Source of the DNA: CAZAQB01 sp964487155
Lineage (GTDB): Bacteria > Pseudomonadota > Gammaproteobacteria > Nitrococcales > Nitrococcaceae
Reading direction: 5' to 3'
Assembly: GCA_964487155.1 (NCBI GenBank)
Contig: CAZAQB010000150.1
Coordinates: 1-7,864, forward strand
DNA: 7,864 nt
The first letter of the stretch is position 1; every line of letters starts with the position of its first letter. The notes under the pieces are model-generated. The model was not told where the DNA came from. It saw only the letters and a list, made by a program, of their open reading frames with translations, and made no database searches. This document shows, piece by piece, positions 1 to 6,199 of this stretch. The position numbers and the translations under genes are program-made.

Positions 1-8
1 ACAGGCTG

Positions 9-2609
<2,601 letters not shown>

Positions 2610-2630
2610 GAGCGAAGACCTCTTGGATTC

Positions 2631-2639
2631 TGTGGATAA
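2631..2639 (-). promoter_or_regulatory. Consensus DnaA box in the clpB leader
   Basis: The minus strand reads TTATCCACA, a perfect match to the strong E. coli DnaA box (TTATNCACA). It lies between the predicted clpB transcription start (about 2643) and the ribosome binding site, so bound DnaA would sit at roughly +5 to +13. The match is direct; binding and any role in clpB control are inference. A single AT-rich 9-mer can arise by chance, though this is less likely in GC-rich DNA. Confidence 0.45.
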
Positions 2640-2649
2640 CCTGAAGCAG

Positions 2650-2677
2650 AGATGGGGGAGGAGGCGCGCTTTTCAAG
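2650..2677 (-). promoter_or_regulatory. Sigma-32 (RpoH) heat-shock promoter of clpB
   Basis: On the minus strand, CTTGAAA (2671-2677) and CCCCATCT (2650-2657) are separated by 13 bases. These match the sigma-32 consensus CTTGAAA and CCCCATnT at every defined base with family-typical spacing. Transcription would begin near 2643, giving a leader of about 34 bases before the clpB ATG. clpB is a classical RpoH target, so position and gene identity support the call. The -35 element lies inside a perfect dyad (2665-2681). Confidence 0.88.
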
Positions 2678-2681
2678 CGCG
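2665..2681. promoter_or_regulatory. Perfect 7-bp dyad over the clpB -35 element
   Basis: CGCGCTT (2665-2671) and AAGCGCG (2675-2681) form a perfect inverted repeat around a 3-base centre. The dyad contains the whole CTTGAAA -35 hexamer region. It could be an operator or simply arise around the promoter. It has no following T tract on either strand, so it does not look like an intrinsic terminator. Confidence 0.35.
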
Positions 2682-2716
2682 GGATGGATACGGGGGTGGG
2701 TAGGCACTGAATGGAA

Positions 2717-2746
2717 AGGACTGAGGACTGGGGACTGAGGACTGAG
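2717..2746 (+). repeat. Left heptamer array, (AGGACTG)4
   Basis: Four tandem 7-base units read AGGACTG, AGGACTG, GGGACTG, AGGACTG, followed by AG. Degenerate in-phase units extend both sides: ACTGAATGGAA (2706-2716) and ACTGAGTGGAA (2741-2751) differ at one base and lie exactly 35 bases (five units) apart. The same heptamer recurs in inverted orientation at 3007-3029. The unit resembles the short tandem heptanucleotide repeats known from cyanobacteria (CCCCAGT type), but relatedness is not shown. Confidence 0.85.
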
Positions 2747-2808
2747 TGGAAGAGGGGGCTCGACAGCTGCCGGGCCGTTGCTCTGCGTCCTGGCACGGCC
2801 TCGGACGC

Positions 2809-2843
2809 GCCCGCCGTAGCCCCACGTTGCGAAGAAACGTGGG
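2809..2843 (+). repeat. REP-like hairpin, left unit (GTAG head)
   Basis: The head GCCCGCCGTAG (2809-2819) precedes an 8-bp perfect stem, CCCACGTT (2821-2828) and AACGTGGG (2836-2843), around the loop GCGAAGA (2829-2835). Bacterial REP palindromes handled by RAYT (TnpA-REP) enzymes characteristically carry a GTAG-type tetranucleotide 5' of the hairpin, as here. The matching unit at 2923-2956 has the same head and loop but different stem bases. No RAYT gene lies in the window. Confidence 0.7.
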
Positions 2844-2922
2844 AGTCGGCATCCCAAAGGCCCCGGTGGCGATGCCAGGCCCGTGCCGGGTCCAAGGCAG
2901 GATCCTCGTGCCACCGCCCAGC

Positions 2923-2956
2923 GGCAGGTTTCTTCGCAACCTGCCCTACGGCGGGC
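2923..2956 (-). repeat. REP-like hairpin, right unit (inverted partner)
   Basis: Read on the minus strand, this is GCCCGCCGTAG (2956-2946), then stem GGCAGGTT (2945-2938), loop GCGAAGA (2937-2931) and stem AACCTGCC (2930-2923). Head and loop are identical to the left unit. Four of the eight stem positions differ, and each change is matched on the opposite arm, so pairing is preserved. The two units point inward with GTAG ends outward, a BIME-like pair with a 79-base linker. Confidence 0.72.
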
Positions 2957-3006
2957 TTCGTTCTGGGTGAAAGAAGTTGCTTGCCGGGTGCCGGGGAGGG
3001 AGCACG

Positions 3007-3029
3007 CAGTCCTCAGTCCTCAGTCCTCA
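3007..3029 (-). repeat. Right heptamer array, inverted, touching the pgeF stop
   Basis: On the plus strand this is three perfect CAGTCCT units (3007-3027) plus CA, the reverse complement of the left array unit. On the minus strand the pgeF TGA stop (3029-3027) is the first part of the array. The pgeF product still ends at the normal family position, so the array abuts the gene without truncating it. With 2717-2746 it forms imperfect inverted repeats bounding a 313-bp segment. Confidence 0.85.
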
Positions 3030-3767
3030 CCCCAACCAGATCAAACTCGCCATCCGCCCGCTGGCGCCGTCACGACGGTAGGAATGAAACCGTTCGGCGT
3101 CGGTGAACGTGCAGAAACCGCCGCCGTGCACCTGCCAGACGCCGCAGGCCGACAGGCGGCGCCGGGCCAGGGTGTAGAGATCCGCCAGCCAGCGGCCTTC
3201 GGGGCTGGGTCGGAAGGCCGGCCCGGCGCCCGGGTCGGCGGCCAGGAAGGCCTCCCGCACCTCCCCGCCGACCTCGAAGGCCGCCGGGCCGATGGCGGGC
3301 CCCAGCCAGGCCAGCAGTTCCTCCCCAGGCCGATCCATGGCCGCCACGGTGGCCTCCAGAACGCCGGCGGCCAGCCCCCGCCAGCCGGCGTGGGCTGCCG
3401 CCACCGCCGTGCCGGCGTGGTCGCAGAGCAGCACCGGCAGGCAGTCGGCGGTGAGCACGGCGCAGACCGTGCCGGCCTGGTGGCTGACGGCCGCGTCCGC
3501 CTCGGTGACATCGGGGGTCACCTGCGCCGCGGCCACCGCCCGGGTGCCGTGCACCTGGGCCAGCCAGCGGGGTTCCTCGGGCAGCGCCAGGGCGTGGCGC
3601 AGCCGGCGGCGGTTCTCAGCGACGGCTGCGGGGCGGTCCGCGGTGCGGGCGCCCAGGTTCAGGGACTGGAACGGCGGGCTGCTGACACCGCCCAGCCGCG
3701 TGGTGCTGGCGGCGTGGACTGTCTCAGCCGCAGGCCATTGGGGGTGGACCAGTGACAGCTCCTTCAT
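3027..3767 (-). CDS. pgeF: Peptidoglycan editing factor PgeF (YfiH, DUF152 family)
   Basis: The 246-residue product belongs to the YfiH/PgeF family, formerly called multicopper polyphenol oxidoreductase or laccase-like. In E. coli the protein helps keep wrong amino acids out of the muropeptide stem; related enzymes act on purine nucleosides. The metal/active-site residues are present: H73 in QVHG (71-74), C109 in TADC (106-109) and H126 in HAGWRG (126-131), each offset by two from E. coli H71, C107 and H124. LGPAIG (155-160), FEVG (164-167) and the C-terminal SYRRD (229-233) then SLIWLG are also family hallmarks. The start is the ATG at 3765-3767, which aligns within two residues of the E. 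coli N-terminus, although no good Shine-Dalgarno sequence precedes it. It lies 121 bases downstream of rluD on the same strand, probably cotranscribed. The exact in vivo substrate in this organism is not evident. Confidence 0.95.
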   Translation of the reverse strand: MKELSLVHPQWPAAETVHAASTTRLGGVSSPPFQSLNLGARTADRPAAVAENRRRLRHALALPEEPRWLAQVHGTRAVAAAQVTPDVTEADAAVSHQAGTVCAVLTADCLPVLLCDHAGTAVAAAHAGWRGLAAGVLEATVAAMDRPGEELLAWLGPAIGPAAFEVGGEVREAFLAADPGAGPAFRPSPEGRWLADLYTLARRRLSACGVWQVHGGGFCTFTDAERFHSYRRDGASGRMASLIWLG

Positions 3768-3799
3768 GAGCTCAAAGGCTGTCTACGAACTGAATGTCG

Positions 3800-3828
3800 A
3801 TCATCTCGTGGGCCTCTCGCCTGGGCAA
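3800..3828 (-). promoter_or_regulatory. Weak candidate sigma-70 promoter for pgeF
   Basis: In the 121-bp rluD-pgeF gap the minus strand has TTGCCC (3823-3828), 17 bases of spacer and GATGAT (3800-3805). Each hexamer matches the consensus at four of six bases with ideal spacing. This level of match is expected by chance, and pgeF may simply be read from rluD. Confidence 0.25.
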
Positions 3829-3888
3829 GCATCCCGCCCTCGGTGGCGCAGCGGCTGGCGCCTGATTCACAAGTGAACCAATCAACGA

Positions 3889-4857
3889 TCAACCCAAGCC
3901 ATCCCTGTGCCGGCGCAGGGCTTCCAGCAACGCGAGGAAGTCCGCCGGCGGCGGCGCGCTCCATTCCAGGGTCTCGCCGCTTAGCGGATGGCTCAGGGTC
4001 AGGCGGGTGGCGTGCAGCGCCTGGCGGCGGAAGCCGCGCAGGGCCGCGGTGACGGGCTCGTCCGGCTCCGGGGGCAGCCGTACCCGGCCGCCGTAGGCGG
4101 GGTCGCCGACGATGGGGTGGCGGATCAGGGTCATGTGCACCCGGATCTGGTGGGTGCGGCCGGTCTCCAGGCGGCAGCGCAGCAGGGTGTGGGCCGGAAA
4201 GCGTTCTTCCACCCGATAGTGGGTCACCGCCGGGCGCCCGCCGGGGTGGCTGGCCATGCGCGTCCGGTCCCGGGGGTGGCGGCCCACCGGGGCATCAACC
4301 CTGCCGCCGCCGGTGAACCGGCCGTTCACCACGGTCAGGTACTCGCGGCCGACGTGGCGGGCCTGGATCGCGGCCACCAGGGCGGTGTGGGCGGCGAGGC
4401 TGCGGGCCACCACCATCAGGCCCGAGGTGTCCTTGTCGAGGCGGTGCACGATGCCCGCCCGGGGCAGGCCGGCGAGCTCGGGGAAACGATGCAGCAGGGC
4501 GTTCTGCAGGGTGCCGCCGGCGTTGCCGGCACCGGGGTGGACCACCAGGCCCGGCGGCTTGTCGATCACCAGCAGGTGGGCATCCTGATGCAGGACGTCG
4601 ATATCCAGGGGTTCGGCCTCTGGCGCCGGGCCGGCGGTGGCCACAAGGGTGTCCAGGGTCACCTGCTCGCCGCCGGTTACCGGGTCGCGCGCGCGGCGCG
4701 GCCCGCCGTCCACGGTGAGGTCCCCGGCCTTGAGCCAGGCCTGCAGGCGGCTGCGGGAATAGGCGGGGAACAGCCGCGCCAGGGCCTGGTCCAGGCGCTG
4801 GCCTGCCAGTTCCTCGGGGATCACCGCCTGCTCCTGAAGCCGCTGCTCCATGGACAT
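3889..4857 (-). CDS. rluD: 23S rRNA pseudouridine synthase RluD
   Basis: RluD converts uridines 1911, 1915 and 1917 (E. coli numbering) in helix 69 of 23S rRNA to pseudouridine during large-subunit assembly. The 322-residue product has an N-terminal S4 RNA-binding domain (about 16-75: GQRLDQAL, SRSRLQAWL) and an RsuA/RluA catalytic domain with GIVHRLDKDTSGL (135-147). The catalytic aspartate is D141, or D139 if counted from the next ATG, exactly the E. coli number. LETGRTHQIRVHM (230-242) and VGDPAYGG (250-257) are further signatures. The frame is open to 4917, but the extra 20 residues have no family counterpart and would run into the bamD promoter. Two starts are plausible: ATG at 4855-4857 (GAGG nine bases upstream) or ATG at 4849-4851, which aligns exactly with the E. 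coli start. It is divergent from bamD and upstream of pgeF, as in E. coli. Confidence 0.95.
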   Translation of the reverse strand: MSMEQRLQEQAVIPEELAGQRLDQALARLFPAYSRSRLQAWLKAGDLTVDGGPRRARDPVTGGEQVTLDTLVATAGPAPEAEPLDIDVLHQDAHLLVIDKPPGLVVHPGAGNAGGTLQNALLHRFPELAGLPRAGIVHRLDKDTSGLMVVARSLAAHTALVAAIQARHVGREYLTVVNGRFTGGGRVDAPVGRHPRDRTRMASHPGGRPAVTHYRVEERFPAHTLLRCRLETGRTHQIRVHMTLIRHPIVGDPAYGGRVRLPPEPDEPVTAALRGFRRQALHATRLTLSHPLSGETLEWSAPPPADFLALLEALRRHRDGLG

Positions 4858-4905
4858 CTCTCTCCGCCTCAGGGACGCCGCCCCGGCCACGCCACCGCGT
4901 GGGGC

Positions 4906-4914
4906 TGGTAGAAT
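4906..4914 (+). promoter_or_regulatory. Extended -10 promoter of bamD within a dyad
   Basis: TGG followed by TAGAAT (4909-4914) is an extended -10 element with five of six consensus bases; no good -35 is seen 17 bases upstream. Transcription would begin near 4921, about 20 bases before the bamD ATG. The -10 sits in the 10-base centre of an inverted repeat, GGGGCT (4901-4906) and AGCCCC (4917-4922). A second dyad, CCACGC (4887-4892) and GCGTGG (4897-4902), lies immediately upstream. No clear rluD promoter was recognised on the other strand. Confidence 0.55.
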
Positions 4915-4940
4915 CAAGCCCCCGCTGTCGAGGCCTGGCC

Positions 4941-5726
4941 ATGCGTTTGCGTGCGTTGTTCCATATGTTGCTGCTCGCCGCCGCGCTGCTGGCGGGGGGC
5001 TGTGCCACCAACGATCTGGAGGATCCGGCTTCCCTGGAGGCCCGCACCCTCTACGAGTCGGCCCGGGCCGCCTGGGAGCGGGGCAACTTCGAGCTCGCCC
5101 GAGACCGCCTGGAAACCCTTCAGGCCCAGTTTCCCTTCGGTCCCTATTCCGAGCAGGCCAGCCTCGACATCATCTACGTCTACTACAAGCTAGAGGAACC
5201 GGATTCGGCGGTGGCCGCAGCGGAACGCTTCCTGCGCTTCAACCCCCGTCACGCCCAGGTGCCCTACGTGCACTTCATGATGGGCGTCATCGAGCAGGAG
5301 CGGGGCCAATTCTTTCTGTCGCAATACTTCGACCTGGAGCGCAACGCCCGGGATCCCCAGCCCCTGGCCCGGGCCTTCCGCGCCTTCCGCACGGTGGTGG
5401 CGGATTACCCCGACAGCCGCTATGCGGAGATGGCCCGCCAGCGCCTGGTGGACCTGCGCAACCTCCTGGCCCGTCACGAGGTGGGAGTGGCCCGATTCTA
5501 CCTGGACGGGGATGCGCCGGTGGCCGCCGCCAACCGCGCTGCCTCGGTGCTGGAGGAGTACCAGGGCACGCCGGCGGTGGTGGAGGCCCTGGATGTTCTG
5601 CTGGAGAGCTACCGGCAGATGGGCATCGAGGACCTGGCGGAGGACGTGCGCCGGGTGATCCGGCTGAATTTCCCCGACCACCCGGTGCTGCAACAGGCGG
5701 CGAACACCACTTCGGACCCGGACTGA
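4941..5726 (+). CDS. bamD: Outer membrane assembly lipoprotein BamD
   Basis: BamD (YfiO/ComL) is the essential lipoprotein of the BAM complex, which inserts beta-barrel proteins into the outer membrane; it contacts BamA from the periplasmic side. The 261-residue product starts with a lipoprotein signal peptide: basic MRLR, a hydrophobic run (about 5-18), then AGGC with the lipidated cysteine at C21. Alanine at +2 predicts outer-membrane sorting. TPR-type helical repeats fill the rest, with the family motifs FPFGPYS (64-70), DIIYVYYK (76-83) and RDPQ (137-140), and NR at 198-199 aligning with the BamA-contacting region around E. coli R197. The frame opens at 4899, but the ATG at 4941 is preferred: it gives a proper signal peptide and has GAGG (4930-4933) seven bases upstream, whereas the longer start overlaps the promoter. 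It is divergent from rluD and converges on glnB. C-terminal tail NTTSDPD looks disordered. Confidence 0.95.
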   Translation: MRLRALFHMLLLAAALLAGGCATNDLEDPASLEARTLYESARAAWERGNFELARDRLETLQAQFPFGPYSEQASLDIIYVYYKLEEPDSAVAAAERFLRFNPRHAQVPYVHFMMGVIEQERGQFFLSQYFDLERNARDPQPLARAFRAFRTVVADYPDSRYAEMARQRLVDLRNLLARHEVGVARFYLDGDAPVAAANRAASVLEEYQGTPAVVEALDVLLESYRQMGIEDLAEDVRRVIRLNFPDHPVLQQAANTTSDPD

Positions 5727-5772
5727 GCGCCGCCCGTCGTCGCAGCAGGGCCGGTGCTTCCTTCACAGACGC

Positions 5773-6111
5773 TTAGATGGCGGTCTCGTTCTCCTCGCCG
5801 GTGCGGATGCGCACGATGCGCTCCACCGGGGTGATGAAGATCTTGCCGTCGCCGATCTTGCCGGTGTGCGCGGCGTCGCGGATGGCCTCCACGCAGCGCT
5901 CTGCCAGGTCGTCGGGGACCACCACCTCGACCCGCATCTTGGGCAGGAAATCGACCACGTACTCCGCGCCCCGATAGAGTTCGGTGTGCCCCTTCTGGCG
6001 GCCGAAGCCCTTCACCTCGGTGACCGTCATGCCGGCGATGCCGATCTCGGAGAGCGCCTCGCGCACGTCGTCGAGCTTGAAGGGCTTGATGATGGCCTCG
6101 ACCTTCTTCAT
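5773..6111 (-). CDS. glnB: Nitrogen regulatory protein P-II (GlnB)
   Basis: PII is a cytosolic trimer that senses 2-oxoglutarate, ATP and ADP and, through uridylylation by GlnD, glutamine. It controls targets such as glutamine synthetase adenylylation and NtrB. The 112-residue product has the normal length. Visible landmarks are the N-terminal signature MKKVEAIIKPFKLDDVREAL, the T-loop (about 36-55) with GRQKGHTELYRGAEY and the uridylylated Y51, the B-loop TGKIGDGKIF (83-92), and the C-terminal IRTGEE. D54 and the start MKKVEAII are closer to E. coli GlnB than to GlnK, and no amtB is adjacent. The start ATG (6109-6111) is fixed by homology; only a weak GGGA precedes it. It lies 88 bases downstream of nadE, with a probable terminator and its own promoter in between. 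Known PII-NadE interaction in other bacteria gives this pairing functional meaning. Confidence 0.96.
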   Translation of the reverse strand: MKKVEAIIKPFKLDDVREALSEIGIAGMTVTEVKGFGRQKGHTELYRGAEYVVDFLPKMRVEVVVPDDLAERCVEAIRDAAHTGKIGDGKIFITPVERIVRIRTGEENETAI

Positions 6112-6144
6112 TGGAGAATCCCGCGGCTGATATGGGGTTGGTGC

Positions 6145-6175
6145 AGTGTAGCAAGCTCCCCCGCAGGATTGTCAT
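6145..6175 (-). promoter_or_regulatory. Candidate sigma-70 promoter of glnB
   Basis: On the minus strand, ATGACA (6170-6175, five of six -35 bases) is followed after 19 bases by TACACT (6145-6150, four of six -10 bases). The -10 is preceded by TGC (6153-6151), an extended -10 motif that could offset the long spacer. Transcription would begin near 6138, about 27 bases before the ATG. A sigma-54 promoter was considered: TTGC is present but a GG at the correct spacing is not. Confidence 0.45.
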
Positions 6176-6178
6176 TCG

Positions 6179-6199
6179 AAAAACGCCGCCGCCGGCGGG
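6179..6199 (-). terminator. Probable intrinsic terminator after nadE
   Basis: Directly after the nadE TGA, the minus strand has CCGCC (6198-6194), loop GGC (6193-6191), GGCGG (6190-6186), then CG and five T (6183-6179). This is a short but very GC-rich hairpin with a T tract, the form of a Rho-independent terminator. The stem is only 5 bp and other registers are possible, so termination may be partial, leaving some nadE-glnB readthrough. Confidence 0.5.

Larger units (their letters stand above)
2610..3026. other. 417-bp clpB-pgeF spacer, repeat-rich and non-coding
   Basis: No reading frame here resembles a known protein or has a convincing start, so I treat the spacer as non-coding. It holds the clpB promoter and leader (2610-2680), a left heptamer array, a REP-like pair in inverted orientation and a right heptamer array that runs into the pgeF stop codon. 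Other stems are visible: GGCCGT (2773-2778) with ACGGCC (2795-2800), GCGTCC (2785-2790) with GGACGC (2803-2808), GGCATC (2848-2853) with GATGCC (2871-2876), and CGGTGGC (2864-2870) with GCCACCG (2910-2916). The 11-base REP heads can also pair with each other, so a cloverleaf-like fold of 2809-2956 is possible. No transposase or target-site duplication was seen. Confidence 0.7.

Noticed and set aside
2717..3029. CRISPR array or tandem direct-repeat locus
   Set aside because: Repeats are 7-base tandem units without spacers, the two arrays are inverted relative to each other, and no cas gene is present.
2711..3106. Open frames across the clpB-pgeF spacer on both strands
   Set aside because: They run through the heptamer arrays and REP-like hairpins, overlap clpB or pgeF ends and have no recognisable domain.
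3845..3862. GGCGC/GCGCC hairpin in the rluD-pgeF gap as a terminator
   Set aside because: The stem is only 5 bp in GC-rich DNA with an 8-base loop and no following T run.
3864..3883. Dyad TTCAC-AA-GTGAA just downstream of the rluD stop
   Set aside because: The 2-base centre is too tight for an RNA hairpin, there is no T tract, and a 5-bp arm is weak evidence for an operator.
3988..4911. 307-codon plus-strand frame opposite rluD
   Set aside because: It is the shadow of a well-conserved rluD and has biased composition with no family resemblance.
4858..4917. Longer rluD start at 4917 and longer bamD start at 4899
   Set aside because: Both extensions add residues with no family match, would make the two genes overlap, and would cover the bamD promoter and bury its signal peptide.
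5730..5754. Bidirectional terminator between convergent bamD and glnB
   Set aside because: GCCC (5732-5735) can pair with GGGC (5748-5751), with two more pairs across a bulge, but the stem is short, the loop is 12 bases and neither strand has a T tract. No clear terminator is visible in this 46-bp gap.
4850..5776. 308-codon plus-strand frame overlapping bamD
   Set aside because: It is rich in G, P, R and A and out of frame with bamD, whose signal peptide and family motifs are clear.
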